Assembly: GCA_028564705.1 (NCBI GenBank)
Contig: JAPXFQ010000248.1
Coordinates: forward strand, 1-64,000
DNA: 64,000 nt
Direction of reading: 5' to 3'
DNA from: Apricaphanius iberus
Taxonomy: Eukaryota > Chordata > Actinopteri > Cyprinodontiformes > Aphaniidae
Shown: piece by piece, positions 25,264-39,040 of the stretch
Position numbering within the stretch: position 1 is the stretch's first letter
Layout: every line of letters begins with the position of its first letter
The notes under the pieces: generated by a model
Told to the model about the DNA's origin: nothing
Seen by the model: the letters and a program-made list of their open reading frames with translations, nothing else
Databases searched by the model: none
Program-made: the position numbers and the translations under genes

Positions 25264-26079
25264 TTTGGGCCAATCAGCTGCAAAGAAAAATTCCAACTGT
25301 TACCTCTGTTCTTTCATTTATGTGATGACACAAGTCCTCCTTTAAAAACAGCCATATTTGGATTGGTTATTTGTACTTTCCCTGTGGTTGGTCCCTGACG
25401 AGTGTATGGTGACAGAGAAGTGATGAGTGCAGGTATTAAAAATAATTTCTGTGGTTCTTAGACGGGCTAAAAATAGTGTCGGTGTTTCCTTCATTTGTTT
25501 CAATATCATGCATATGCAGTCTTTATTTATTCTCTGAGAGATTAGCTAAAGTTTAGGTCAGAAGATTAGATAAACTCAGAATGAACATGAGTCATTATTT
25601 TGGCCTCACATTCAAAATTTGCTCTTTTCTTTGAGAAGTGTGGAATTACCTATTTACAGTAGCAGTGACTTTTAAAAACAATTTTATAATAGACATGCAC
25701 TAATTTCTAGAAGTGTCAAAATTATATGTAAAGGCAAAAATATAAAAACACAACCACATAATAATGGGTCTCTTAAATAGTTGCACCACAACCATATTCT
25801 TTATGTAGCGACCAACAAGCTTGTAAAATTTCAGTTGATTGTTTCAAATTTCTTTTTATCCAAATTGATAATTTCATATAAACGTGTCGGATTTTGTCCC
25901 TGGCTCTGTCCATGTTCAGGGCTTCATCCTTCAAAGGGCGGATTTGAAGGAGAGTTACATCACAGCACTGCAAACAATGCTATCCAAATTCGAAGACTAT
26001 TAAATGCGACCCTCAAACCTGATCATCTTTTCCTCGATTTGAAAGACATTGGACTTCAGGCAGTCTAAAATTTGAGGTA

Positions 26080-26570
26080 GAAGCTTAAAGTTGGGCTCCT
26101 TTTTTATGTTTGAGAGATTTTTGTTTGGATGTGTGTTTGGGATCATCCAGGAACCTCCAGTTCTGTCCAGGTTTCATCAAAAAAGTAGTTGTTTTGGGGT
26201 GAGGTTTTTGAAATAGTTGGTAATCTTCCATTTTCATTATTTTGTTATGTATGAGCAATGTACCAGTACCATTGAGAGTGAAACAGATCCTAGACATGAT
26301 GCTACCACCATTGTGCTTGATAGTTTGTATGGTGTTCTTAGGTTTAAAAGTGTCACCATGATTCTTTCAAAGCATAATTTAATCTATGGTGACCAAAAAG
26401 CTGAAACCTGTCTAAACATTCCCCAAAAGACATTCAGCTACTTCAAATGCACCCTCTCAGTCCATGGCAATGTAAACTTGTGTTCCTGTGAACGCAAACA
26501 CTGGTGTTCCCACAGCTTTGGGCTTATAACAACCTAAAGCCTTGATGGTTCTTCGGTTTCATCTGAAAGT
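26080..26570 (-). mobile_element. Decayed Tc1-like relic
   Basis: Antisense remains of a transposase are visible: catgatgctaccaccattgt at 26297 (antisense of GGSIM), then gtatggtgttcttaggttt, and tttggtttcatctg-like wording near 26555. No frame survives. Confidence 0.5.
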
Positions 26571-26882
26571 GAAAATTTGGTTCAGATAGCTGCACCTTGG
26601 AAACAAGCAGCCTTTCAAATGGCAAATTGATTTCAAGCACACATGGATACTGCTTTTAGAAAGGAAGATAGGAGTTTCAATGTTACATGTTGTTGTCAAC
26701 ACACACTATTGATCAATCTACCAACCAGTCTCCCCCAAGATTTCGTATCTGTAAAGGGTGTGGGTATCAAGGGGAATGGGATGCCAAAAAAAAAGAAATT
26801 AATGGTACTTGAAATATCATAGCCAACCAATTAACAAATTACTGCAACCAAACAGTGACAATTCTGATCTTAATTAGTATTA

Positions 26883-27056
26883 TACTGTAAAAAAAACTCT
26901 CTGAGTTTATTTAAAAAACAAGTCAACACATTTCACTAGCTTTTTTGAGTAATTTCAACTTGACAGTGAATGGTAGAGTGAAGTTGAAAATACTCAAAAA
27001 AGCTAGTAAATGTGTTGACTTGTTTTTTTATTTTACTCAACTTTATTTACAGTGTA
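26883..27056. mobile_element. Palindromic MITE (about 175 bp)
   Basis: The left half (actgtaaaaaaaactctctg ... aacaagtcaacacattt ... agcttttttgagtaa) is the near reverse complement of the right half (tactcaaaaaagctagtaaa ... gttgacttgtttttttattt ... tttacagtgta). Only about 25 bp lies between the arms. The ends resemble TACTGTAAA-type palindromic fish MITEs. Confidence 0.75.
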
Positions 27057-29076
27057 CTCTAAAAGACAAAAACTGCATTAAATATCTCTTTAAAACATTT
27101 GTCTCACCTGAAGTAAGGACAAATTAATATTAGGCTACTCAAAAAAAAAAATACAGCAAAATGTAAAAATAAATGCTTAAAGATATAGCTTTTCTAGCAA
27201 TTACTGAAGTCATATTTAGTTATATAACTACTGAGTCTTAGATTATAAATGAGGTAATGGAATAGAAATAGATTATTGCATGTCTGCAAGGTTAGTGTAT
27301 CAGGAAGCTAAAAATAAAACTATTTTTTAGACTCTGAGATGACTAAACAGGCCCTCAATCTAAGCCTTGGTACTCCCTAAGCGTCTTAAAGAATCTTCAT
27401 TCCACAGTTCCCACAGCGTTTTTTGGTTTTACGTGATAAATATCATGTCTGATGTCATCGGACAAGTGCTCTGTTGAGTGAACGTCCAAGGAATGGACTT
27501 GCCATCTCTCAACCTTGATCTTGTTGATCTAACACTAAGATGCTGGTCATTTACTGGTGGGTTAAGAGTCCTTATCTTGATACAAACACCAACTTTAAGC
27601 TTAGGACGACAGGAGCTCTTCAAGTATTTTGATGTTTTCAAAGTGATTCATCCTTGATGTGCGATAGACGGGACCGGCACCACAGTATTAAAAAAACATG
27701 CGCCATAGCAACATTTTTTAAAATCACAAGGTTTCTTTCCAGTAAAGAGCAGAGAGTATGACTAATTACAATATAACAATACTTTAACATAATTAATTAG
27801 GGCAAAACCAATAGGTAAGGAAGAATTCATTTTCTAGTATGCACTATATTGATATGGATTACTTTGACATTCCTGATTCCAAAATACAGCTTGCTCAATC
27901 ACATTAGTATCTTATAACTTTCACAAAACCTTCCTAAGTATGGAGCCTTTTTATGTCTCTATCCTCTCCAGTGTTTCATGTCTAAATAATGACAACAGAT
28001 CATTGTCCATCCACACAAACACCTTCCCACGAAAAAAGGATAGTGGCAACTCTTCCTACACAGAGGTGATGCTAAAATGTGCTCCTTTAAATAAAACCAT
28101 TGTGCATATTTTTACTTCATTCATCTCAAGACTCACCCAGGTTCGTGAGTCACACTCAAACTCCCACAACACATGCTCTGTATGGTAATAATAATCTACA
28201 TTCTCATGAGAGTTGTAATTACAATACATGTATACTTATTTTAAATATATTTATTCCATTATGTAGCTAAAAGACCCGCTTCTTAATGTATTTTTCTGTA
28301 ATACATTTGCATTAAAAGATACTTATAACATACAGATTGTAGTAAAGTCAAAATACAATTTTTAACTACTTTCCTAAAATGATCTACCTTATCCCACAGC
28401 TCATTTTTGCACCAAAAATAGATCTACTGTAGATGCTTTGAAATCTTATTTTTGAAACATTCAAACATAAGATAATCAGAATGTAGAATAAATGTTGGCT
28501 TTCAAAACAGAGATATACAGTAGGGTGTAAAAGCAAATCGTTAGATCAAGTTACTGAACAACTGCAACACACAAGTAAACCAAAGAAACTTAGACCTGGT
28601 GATAGTAATAATAAACAATAACTTACGCTGTTCCATGTAAATTATTCACCATCTGTCCGTGTCTACAATCTATCAGACAATACACATCCTGGACTGAAAG
28701 CAGCATATAAGCTAAACAGAGGCGGTAGAGTGTGTGCTCTGGTGAGTTTTTTTCCTCCTTTAACAAGAAGGTGTGAGATCTTCATAAGGATATGAGAACT
28801 ATCAGTATGCTATTAGTAAGTATATGGGAGTGATTTATATTGTGGCATACTGTATCTTAGGTTGCCGGGGGGTTTTATAAACAAAGATTTTCCTCCGCTC
28901 CTTAAAAAAAAAAATCTCCATCCACACATAACCGGATAAATGCGTTTTTCAGCACATCCATAGACTTGGCAAACCTGTAAGGGGCAGTAGTTCTCCCAAA
29001 TACTATCCGCTCAGTGAAACTTTCTATCTTCTAACTTCAGTACGCAGCAGTGATGGAGCTTGTAAAAGCAAATAAA

Positions 29077-30701
29077 GGCCCTGTCCCAATACCCGCACTT
29101 GCACCCTTGTGCACTTCAATTGCAGGTTCCCGTTGAGGGGCGCAAGTGCGTAGGGTGTCCTGATTCTCCAGAGCGGAGAATCGCCCCTGGCCCCGCCTCT
29201 TTTACGCCCTCGCTCTGCACTTCGCTGAAGCCCGCATCGGTGCGGACTTCAGTGAAGGGTATTACCCACAGTCCATTGCTGTGTGTGAAAAAACGGGAAC
29301 AAACGGTTCCAGCTGCTTCACCTACAAATTTATTTTCAAGTTTAAGGGCGTCAGTTAGTTCTTAAAATTGCCTGGGACAATATCAATAAACCGGAGTCTG
29401 GTTTGAAGATTGCTATAGATGAAATATTAATTACTATATTAGCTATGTTTTCATCTGATTGATGTTTCATTACAACATCCACTGCAGTGTGTTAATAGAT
29501 TTAGGAAATCGTATCTTCTTTCAAATAGTAAAAGTTAAAAGCCGTAAGCTGCATGTTTTGCTCTGTTTTTCAAATAACTCTTAAAACCATCATCAGGCTG
29601 CTGGCATGGAAGAATCATTAAAACCAAAATCGTCACACAAACTATGAATGACCGTCGATCCATCCAGGCAGTACCCCTTCTGTTGCCCGTTGACAGATGC
29701 AGATAGGAAACAGCCCTCCCCTGTGACCCGTTGAAGCTAAGCGGTACAGCAGATGGATGGATGGATAATGATCCTGAAACGCTGTGGATCAGCTGCACGC
29801 TTGAAAAAAAATGCACAAATTAAATTTCAAAGGCTCGACCTGAAGTGTCATTAACGTGGTCGGGTTGTGGGTGAAAAGACTCATCCTGAATTTAAATGTA
29901 TTATTTAAATATGTACCTTTAGCGGAGCTTCATGCGTTTCAAAACTATCATCACCAAATACTGATGGGGAAATGTCCACAACACCCCCGCCTATTGATGC
30001 CTATTGAATAATTTATTATTGTGTACATGAGCAATTAATGAGCTGTTGGACATATCTGTTGAAAAATATTATTTACTAATAACGTGTATTTTCGGACATG
30101 ATAGGCAAAAAATAATATTCCCTGTGCGTTTTAAGCAAGCCCTAAAACAACGTAAAATTCTAAATAATGAAAGAATCTATTTTTCTGCATTTTAAATAAA
30201 ATTGCGTTTCGCTACTTATTTCTGGTGAAAACATGCTCTCCTGGCCTACCAGTATCTATTCATTTAACACAATAGATATGACAAATATACATAATACAAT
30301 AAACACATTCTATAATCAAAATGCTTTCTTTTTAGCCAATATTTTCTGTAAATAAATGACACATATATACAATTGGTGCCTTTGTTTAAAATACAATATG
30401 TTCTATAACTTTGGACTTTATGCTATAGAATTTGCTAGATATTTTTTTTTATATTTTGTATTTATCAAACTTAGATGATTTTGTTTCAGTTTTATCATAT
30501 TAAGCAGGAAAATAACACGAGTGGCACCACCATTTTGGTTGTCATGGAGATACGGTACAGGGTGTCGACGTAATCCTCACTGTCCCAATCGTGCAGTTAT
30601 TCACACACTTGTTCACTACGCACTTGAACCCTTGTCTGCACTTCAACCAAGTGCACTTCGTGGAAGACCGTAGGGTGTAGTGTCGGTATTGGGACAGGGC
30701 C
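29077..30701. mobile_element. Non-autonomous hAT-like element nested in another
   Basis: The termini are inverted: ggccctgtcccaatac at 29077 and gtattgggacagggcc ending at 30701. Subterminal cacttgcacccttgtgcactt-type motifs recur inside both ends. The 8 bases outside (caaataaa and caacaaaa) agree at 6 of 8 positions, as for an aged 8-bp hAT duplication. The AT-rich core has no transposase. A non-LTR tail (29660-29768) is inserted inside it. Confidence 0.6.
29660..29768 (+). repeat. 3' tail fragment of a non-LTR retroelement/SINE
   Basis: Diverged copy of the tail at 3001-3125: ttgcccgttgacagatgcag, then aagcggtacagcag and (ATGG)n at 29753-29768. It sits within the nested hAT-like element, so it is the third layer. 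Confidence 0.5.
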
Positions 30702-31023
30702 CAACAAAACGCGCTTTAACAATGGATGATACCAACACAGCTCTGAGGGCATAAATGCTGTTTTTGAAAGTAAACACAGGTCGCACATGTGATGTTTGAG
30801 CATTTTTTGTAGTGGATAGTGACGTTACGGTTCTTAAAACTTTGTTTTCGGCCGTCCACACGCAGATACTGAAAATGGAGAAAACACAAATCTCCACTTT
30901 GGCCGGAGTTTTTAAAAAGATTTGTTTTTGGTGCTGTAAGTATCCGTTTACTTGTGGATGACAGGCCAAACAATAGAAAAATATCTCAATTTTCAGAGAT
31001 ACCCTGCTACATGTGGACAGGGC

Positions 31024-34000
31024 CTTAAAGTATGCATATCTCAGGTACACCTTTGTAAATTTTGGTATTCTATCTTTATTTTCTTTTTCTCTTTCAAACA
31101 CACAGCCCATAGTTCATAGCACATAGTTCCTTTTATAACAAAACAAATAATTTACCTTTGTGTCGTGTAGAAAAAGCTGCAAACACAGAGTTACCATCAC
31201 ACTCTTTTCAGCGGTGAATACAGCCTGTCTGATCATGGGTTTCCGGGTGCATCTCACAATGCATCTCACAGCCAAATATGTTATGTTTTCCTTTTTATCC
31301 TTCTGCTGCTTGCAACCTTTAACTCAGTAAATCTGGCAAAGCACGCTCATGCACCACTGAATAAATGAACTTGCACTGACTACGTGTTTGTCTTAAAAAC
31401 AGAAACTGCTAACATAGTGCAGAAGCTGACACGCACAGCACTTCCTTTCTCTCTAAATGAGTGGGCAGATGAAACTCTATATTTAGAAAGGTGACAAAAG
31501 ATGCAAAGCCTTAGTAAAGAAAGTCTCAAAAATGTATCCTTGACATAATTTGCAGCATTTAAAGAGCAAAGTTGATGTTAGCACCCACTACATTAAACAG
31601 TTTTGAATGAAGCTTTTGTTTTATAAATCCATGTGCTTTTTGTGTGCAGTTTGTACAAAAGTATTTACCATTACCTAATCCCGCAGTAATCTTGTCACCG
31701 ACTCACAGATAAGAAAGTGCATTAAGCCTGCCTCAAAAAAACATCAAAGCCAAAATATGCAGAGACATTTGCATGGCAGCCACAAAGCTTACTATAACAA
31801 CACACATTTCTAAGTACTTTAGCTGCAACACATAATTAAAGAGAGATTATAGGAATGTAACAGAAATGGTGAAATACATTAGCTAAAATGTGGGTACAGC
31901 TCTAACAAAAGAGCCAGCCAAGTTTTAGACCCAGCTAGACTTTTGCAACTAACCCATGCAAACTGCACAAAAAGCTAACTCTTAAAAAAAATTAAAAAAT
32001 CTCATGATCAGTTTGTAGCTGTAGATGCAGAAACCTGGATGACGCATTTATAAATTCTCCTCCTACAGGTCTTCTTACCAGCACTGTGGGTTGTCACTGC
32101 CAATATAAATACAAAAACACCTCAAAACACAATTAGAGGTGCCAAATTCACATACCAGCAAACCAAACTTCCCCTACGACTGGCGAGTGCAGTACGTGTG
32201 AATCAGTTCCTGATGTACATCTCGAACCCTTTCAACAAACACCTATCTGCTCTTTCTCCTGCACAGACAGCTATCACCATGCACCCAAGTGGTCAGCTTG
32301 AACAATGAGACAAAACAGTAAACAGGGTAGTTCATTTCCGTACCGGCATGCAGCAGACATCTCAAAAAACAGGAAGGCCCCGGCAGTGCTGCGTGGAAGT
32401 GCGTTCATAGAGCAATAAAGAGGTGGTGTTTTTTTAAGGTGGACGGTGGGAGGAGAGGGGAGGTGTGGAACTGTATTTATAGGTGGCTCTTTCATTGGAA
32501 ATCCCCGCAGAGGACAGCGCTGTGTCTTTCACTGATGGGACATCCAGATCTGGACTAACCTTTCAAGTTTGCCCCTTTTAGAGAGCCACGGAATAGTTGA
32601 ACAACAGGAATGGAAAACCAGCGCTTAGTTTTCCTATGCATGTGTGAAATCTATTTATTGGCTGACAGTAGAATTATTTTAATACTTTCGAAAAATAGCA
32701 CAAGATGTAAAAATGAAAAGAAACGATCTAATGGCTGGCTGGCCAATAGAGTGCGCTAGGGTCCCTCTCCACCACTCACAACTTGCCATATTACCTTGAA
32801 TAAAACGTGGCTAAAACAAAAAATTATAACATGAAAAATATTTTTGAAATATGTGTTTTTTCTTTCAGATGTGCAAGATAAATATTTCATAGTTTATGGT
32901 GAGTTGAGTTGTTACGCTCTTCGGCGTTGTCTGGTTGAGGACGTATTTCCGCCTTAGGGCATAAAAATCTTTGCCCATACAGTAGGTCTCTTTAAAAGCT
33001 GTACATGTGCAGTAGTTCCTCTTGAATACAAGAGATAGGACAATTTGGGGCGCATCTCTCCTGCACCCTGAGGTGGCCAGGTTTACATATTGACCCCCTA
33101 CTGCCTTAGGGCTGACACAAAGCCAACATCACAGACGTCTGTCATACAGTGTCATATGTATGTATACAATATCAAGATCAATCAGCAGTAAAACAAGTTA
33201 AAATGCACATTATTCAGTTAAAGTGATGTTTTTCGGACTTAAATGAGTGCTAAGTCATCAGCAGAAGTAGCTGTGTAGACACAATAAGAGCATTCATTCG
33301 TAATGTTTACATGGATGATGAGTGTCATTATTTTTGATAGTAGATCACAACTACATTCATCTCCCTCCTCACATTTAGATAACCCAAACCTGTATCAGCA
33401 TCTGTGTGGAAATAATAAAGAACAGAAGAAATATGACACCCTTTTGTCCAACTCATATCTTCTCATAAACTGAATGGTTTAAGTGGAGCTATGGCAGTTA
33501 ACCCCAGTGTGAACATAGTCATCCCACCCTGAACCAGTACCTCAATAGACAGCTCAGTGTTTCTTCCACTACAGTAACAGTCTCTGTTGCAGAAAAACAC
33601 TTGAAGCCTCTGACTGAAATCACTCTGTTGTTGTAGGATAATCTCATTAAGAGGATGCTCAGGGTTGTCAAACATTGATAAGAATAAGTCAGCTTTACAT
33701 ACATAAAATGTTAGCCAGTTAATTTGCCCTAGCAACTGGCTAAAATATAAATAGTTTAAAAGGGCTACATGTGAATGTGATTGTGAAGTTCAAAACATAA
33801 ATTTGATTAATCTCTCCTTTATTTAATTTTAAAAAGCGCAACAGCATCTGGATTTGTCCTTTATTTTTGAACATTTTTGTTTTTTTACTCACATTTAGGA
33901 AGGTTAACTTGTCATGATTAATTGACAACTACCCTGTGATTAAAATTAAGCCACAAACATGTTTGTCATCTGTAAAGGAAACACGCAGAGGTAAAGAGAT

Positions 34001-35080
34001 AGGTACAAAGAGATTGCAAAAACAGACCTCCTGCAGCCATAGTACAAGCCTCAGAGGATATCAACCAAAGAGAGTTCCTGTATTAACATACTGGACAATT
34101 TGAGGAAACTGTCCTCGACCGATGAAAGTGTATTTGTGTGTGGGGAGGTGGATCCATTAGGGCTCTCCTGATGGTGCCAGTTGACGCAGGTAAAGAAGAT
34201 GAAGAAGGAAGAAGAGAGCGAACATACCGAGCTTTAACATCCGTCCTGGTTGATCACAACTAAAGGTGTAAACACTGTTACACCTGTGGTTGCATACTGT
34301 GTTGTAAACACTGCTGTAAACTCAGCAAGCACTGACAGAATGTTAACTTCATCATTATTCAGGGTTTCCTGCATGAAAAATGTTGCAGACACATCATTCT
34401 GGAAAATAAAACAAATATTGACTTGAAATCTCATTAACAAATTAATAGGAATATATGTCCATGCTGTATGCAAATAAGATTTAATCTTGCTTGTTATTGA
34501 TCAAAAATATATTATTTTCACATATCTTTTTGTCTTAATATTTAGACTAAACAGTCACTAATTAGAGTTTTGTGGCCAATTTCTAATCTCTGATTTTTGT
34601 CAAGTTTTGACCTTTTAATCTGAATTTAGGCTAGTTCAGATCTCTTTTAAAAAACTAAAAATGTTCGGCTTTTTCAGCCGTGCTACTAGGAGAGATCCTT
34701 AATAATTCACAATAGCAGCAAAGGCTGCATCTCCTTGTGTGTTTGAGAAAAGCAGCTAAACTTTTCTGGTACATACTGCTTTATCCTTTGTTACATCTAC
34801 AGCAAATTGTGGCTGATGCATACAAAAAGAAAATTGTATACAAAACAGGAATACTTAAATATGGATACATGATCACCACCTGGAAAAGTCCATCTATCTA
34901 TTTGTTTGGGTAGCCTGAACGCAGAAAATAAATTTTCCTTAAAAAAAAAAAAAAGAGTTTGTTTTCTTTGGCTCCTGAACACTGAAAAGAGCTAACTTCT
35001 TCTTCTTGCAGTAGCAACTTCTACACAAAAGAGGGTTGACGACAACAAGCCTTGTTAGCACACCAGCTCTCTTTAGTCCA
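31024..35080. other. No gene seen
   Basis: AT-rich DNA with several tiny open frames that lack splice-site context or recognisable motifs. No repeat family was recognised with confidence. Confidence 0.4.
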
Positions 35081-35089
35081 ATTTACTTA

Positions 35090-36160
35090 AAGTCTAATAC
35101 AGTTGCCCAGAAGGTAGAGTTTATTTGGGAAGTCTGAATGAGCAATTGAACTCTGATTGGGTCCAAATAAATGAACTCTGGTGCACTTAAAAATCTCAGT
35201 CTTGGGTCGTTTGAAGCTCTGGTGCAGTTCGATTGTATATGTGGACAGCAACTGGGCCGGGGGACATTCCAAAAGAAGGAAAAATACCATAGTAAAGGGC
35301 ATTCCTGTTAAATAAACCAAAACAACCGCAAAAGATCAACTATGCCTCATGCTTAGCCCATTGCCGCTATGTATTTGTCTGAAAGATTTCCCAAAGACGA
35401 CAGAGGAATCCTAAAATCCCTCAACTCTGATGCCACTCCGTGTTTTTATTACATTTCACAGAACAGGAAATGTCTCTGTGTTCATTGCTTCTATGTGCAG
35501 CGCCACCACAGGCGCGGATGTTATCGTGTTGCTCAAAAGGTTCAGTTTGTTTGAAAAAGTGCCGCGTGACAGCGAACCCATTTTGTTCCCTAATCAAGTA
35601 GAGTCAGGTGTGACAACAACCTTATACCTAATTCCCACCGGCTGCGGAACAGATGCGGTCCGGATTCGGTATGGCTTACATACACACTGCAATTTACAAC
35701 CACTGCGCTTTGTGTGTGGAATGTCTTCAGAAATGAGTCACAGCGACAGCAGTGTGGTTCAAGGGATAATAACTATGTATATTGAAAGCCGCTGGAGCGC
35801 AAAAGCCACAACCATTTTCTTGTCGTTTTATTGAACATTATTAATTCTCGTGGCTTGTTCTACAATGGGTAAGTACACTCTGTTTTTGCATAGCTTAATG
35901 TTAGAATGTTTAATTTATTCTTATCTCGTGGGGTTTTTTGTCTTTTAAATATCAAAATCATGTCAATTTTAGAAATGGAGCTGTGATTTCATCAATTTTC
36001 TTAACACTAAATATGTTTGTTATTTCTTTAACTCCATGAAAATCTGAGAGTGACGCTCAGAAAAAATAGACTTGATGCAGAAAATTAACCGAGTTCTTTG
36101 GTGTGAATGCTCTGATTGGACTTCATACAGCATCCGTTCTGCACCCGGTGTGAATTATGC
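35090..36160. mobile_element. Possible hAT/Harbinger-like MITE remains
   Basis: The segment near 35130-35290 (tctgaatgagcaattgaac, then ctctggtgcagttcgattgt, then gggacattccaaaagaagg) has a diverged partner near 40860-41060. The far part (36090-36160, gtgtgaatgctctgattgg) looks like the opposite end. The 134-codon frame at 35430-35834 matches no family I know. Confidence 0.3.
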
Positions 36161-38900
36161 ATTAGATGCATTTACTTTTCTTCTTGGATTTTCAGATTTC
36201 TTGCAGCCTTAGAAATAAATTTAGCTATAAAGAAATTTTGAGAAAAGACAGACAAAACACATGTTTTCCCAAATTCCTGGAAGTCTGGAAATCCCTGATT
36301 AAATTTTTTCCGCCAGAACTTAATCAGCATTGGTACGAACAATCATCAATTTTGGACTCAGAATGGAACAGTTTAAACCCCTAAACTGTCCATTAACATC
36401 CTTGTTTAGATATTGTCAGACATTACATGAATATCTCTAAATTTCAAAAATGCAATCTATAAGCAGTACTACTACAACCAGGCACTGCAGCTAGCACATT
36501 AAAAACAACTGAATATACTGTATGTTTGGGGTTCTTTTCATGATTTTTAATATATTTTCATTTTCTTCAGCTAAAAGTACAAAAAAACACTGCATGACCA
36601 AGTTCTCTTCTAGGTGTATGATTTGTTTTGATTGTTTCTGAAGTTGATTATAACCTCTTAAAAAGGAATTTGAGCTTTTCAAATGTATATCTCATTTTCA
36701 GATATGTGGACACTTTTTATCACAGAGTAGTTGTGTAGAAAACTGACAACTTACAAACAATCTGTCACAACTATTTTTAGGTAATTTCCTCACTTATAAA
36801 AAAACTGACTGTGTTGCAGTTGTGCATAAACTTATGCCAGAGTTATTCTTAGACAACTAAAACCATGCTTTTTGAACAAATAAACAACAAATATAGTTTA
36901 GATGTAACATACCTACAGAATTTCTAACAGCCCTTAACATGGACTCCAATGGTAATAAATTAGCTGCCAGAAAAGCCCCAGATTCTGGTTATATTGGTAA
37001 TGAAGCCAAACTTAGCTAGTTCTTCTTCAGAAAGTAAATGGCTCAGTAACATCTATTTCATAGTTTGTTCCAGATAAAGCTGACAGCTCCTTGGTCTGTG
37101 AGAATTCTCAAGAAATCATCTCTCAACCAGATGATATAAGAGACAAAAATCTGCTATAGACATACTGCTGATGTCAGTGTACATCTCAATGCAAATTACT
37201 CTACAGTATTTCCCTTTTTTAAAAGGACTTAAATGTAAAACGTAACTCATATGCTGTATTTCCCAGATGAAACATTTGTAAACATTAAAAACTGCAAACA
37301 CAAGTACGGTTTCAAACCAGGAACACCAACCTAATTTGCCCTTCTGGTCATCAAAGCTGCTAATTATTTTAGACAGGAAGTTCTTAATGTGAACTTTTAT
37401 ATATCAATGCCTGTAAGTGCACATGCAGTTTTCTAACCACTACAACCTCACAGTTCAGCTGCTGCCTCTGCTTTCCATGGAGCCCACAAGTACGTGACTA
37501 TACCGAGAAATGTAGACATTTGTTCCTGATCATTCAAACAGAGAAAATCAACTTTGCACTTCTTCTCTCTTTCGAATCAGAAGTACGCTGACTTAATTGT
37601 GTATTTTCAAATTCTTGTTTGGCACCTGTTTAAATTTAAGCATTGTTTGTTTTCTGATAATTTTTTGTCTGGTTTGTGGTAGTGTCTAGTAGTAATTATC
37701 AATATACAGTAGACAAAGTGTTTGTTGAAACAACGTTTAAATTGCAATTCATGCTTTTTACTGGTGTCTTTAGTCTATATTTGCCAGTGAATCCATATAT
37801 CATTTACTCAAAGCTCAAAGTGATACATTAAAATAAAATTTTTAAAGTGAGTTCACGGAAGAAAGTGTTGGGTCTAGATTTAATTTAGCAATTGAAATGC
37901 GTAGCAATTGTTTTACTCATTACCTAGGCTTGTAGAATTGTTAATGTTAGGGCATTTTTCTAATGCCTTATCTTAATCATCTTGACGGTCGATGTATATA
38001 CAATTGCAGCTTAACCATATAACGCAGATTGTGGTTACTGGAGGTTAAAGTCAAACATTATATATTTATATAGTTGCTTGTGAGGGCAAAATCAAAACTA
38101 ATAAAGTTAGAGCTTATTGGAGTGGATAGATGGGTTATGGATGGTTCCTGTGCCTACAGAGGCGGAAGTAATTTTCCTTATCTAAGGAATGTCGGGGAAG
38201 GACATCTGTAATCATCTCCAGAGAGATAGGAAGACTTAGGGTGGAGGAGCTTCAAAGGAGGATGAAGAAGTGAGATCCCAAACTTTCTGGAAACAGAAGG
38301 GTTTAATATACTGCTTTTTGGGGTGTTGTTGGTCCAGAGGCATGCCAGAGGTTCAAAAAAGACTTAACCACCAATGAGAGATACTGAATATTAATGAGGC
38401 ATTCTCCACAATTGTTAGCCAGTGAAATGATTGCAGGCTTCATAAAACATCGTGTAGCAATAAATCAGCTGGGGTTTTTTTGGGTGAACAATGGCATTGA
38501 GTTACGTTTTGTCAGATCCAGAGTGGTCCATGTACATCTTTTGGTGGAAATTCTGCAGTATCAATGCTGTACAGTCTTTAGTAAACTTTTTAAACTGATA
38601 CTAATCCCCCAGTGGAATCATTCCAGGTTCAGAACTGAGGGACCAACACATTTGGTGCTGAAACCTTATGCCTGGAAAAGGAGGAATCGATTGGCATTAC
38701 GACTGATTGGCACAGCTGCATTGCTGATCTTTTCGTCTCATCTGATCCGTGGCTTTGAAACTCCTCACAATATGCATGTTACCAGTCAAAAGTATAAGAT
38801 AAACATAAGCGTTTAAATTCTGCAAATTAATATGAACTAAATTTTGTTGAATACTGCCTGGAATTAAGAAACTAACAACTCATCTTCAATGCTCTTACAT
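36161..38900. other. No gene seen
   Basis: AT-rich. A 140-codon plus-strand frame at 38394-38816 contains phrases resembling Tc1 antisense wording (tcgtctcatctgatccgtgg) but no coherent protein; it is probably a repeat relic. Confidence 0.35.
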
Positions 38901-38904
38901 TTCA

Positions 38905-39040
38905 AGGGAATATATGTCCCTATCCATCCTTTCCCCAAGGTTGGACGGGAGACAGTCTTCCTGTCCCCTTTGCAGAAAAGCACTTCCAAAACATGATGTT
39001 TCCACCCCCATGCTTCCCAATGGGGATAGTAATCTTAAGA
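38905..39040 (-). mobile_element. Tc1-like relic, short
   Basis: aaaacatgatgtttccaccc and catgcttcccaatggggata (38988-39027) are antisense to a Tc1 transposase [12 protein letters not shown] segment. Only about 130 bp is recognisable. Confidence 0.5.

Larger units (their letters stand above)
25278..28860. other. Upstream of pik3r6 ATG exon; repeat relics, no gene seen
   Basis: Probably part of a long pik3r6 5' intron. It contains an hAT-like fragment near 25920-25960 (ttcaaagggcggatttgaag), a Tc1 relic and a palindromic MITE, both listed separately. Confidence 0.4.
28864..31023. mobile_element. hAT-like outer element, interrupted by a second element
   Basis: The right part (gtccacacgcagatactgaa, aatggagaaaacacaaatct, then ctacatgtggacagggcct) and the left part (gccggggggttttataaac, gattttcctccg, tccatccacacataaccgg) are the two arms of the common fish GGCCCTGTCCACA repeat. 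The left tip is missing. The middle, 29077-30701, is a different insertion. Confidence 0.5.

Noticed and set aside
35430..35834. 134-codon plus-strand frame as a possible new gene
   Set aside because: No domain, no good splice context, and it lies between repeat-like segments. I list it only as part of a repeat region.
38394..38816. 140-codon plus-strand frame as a possible new gene
   Set aside because: The residue pattern is incoherent, and fragments of its DNA resemble Tc1 antisense sequence.
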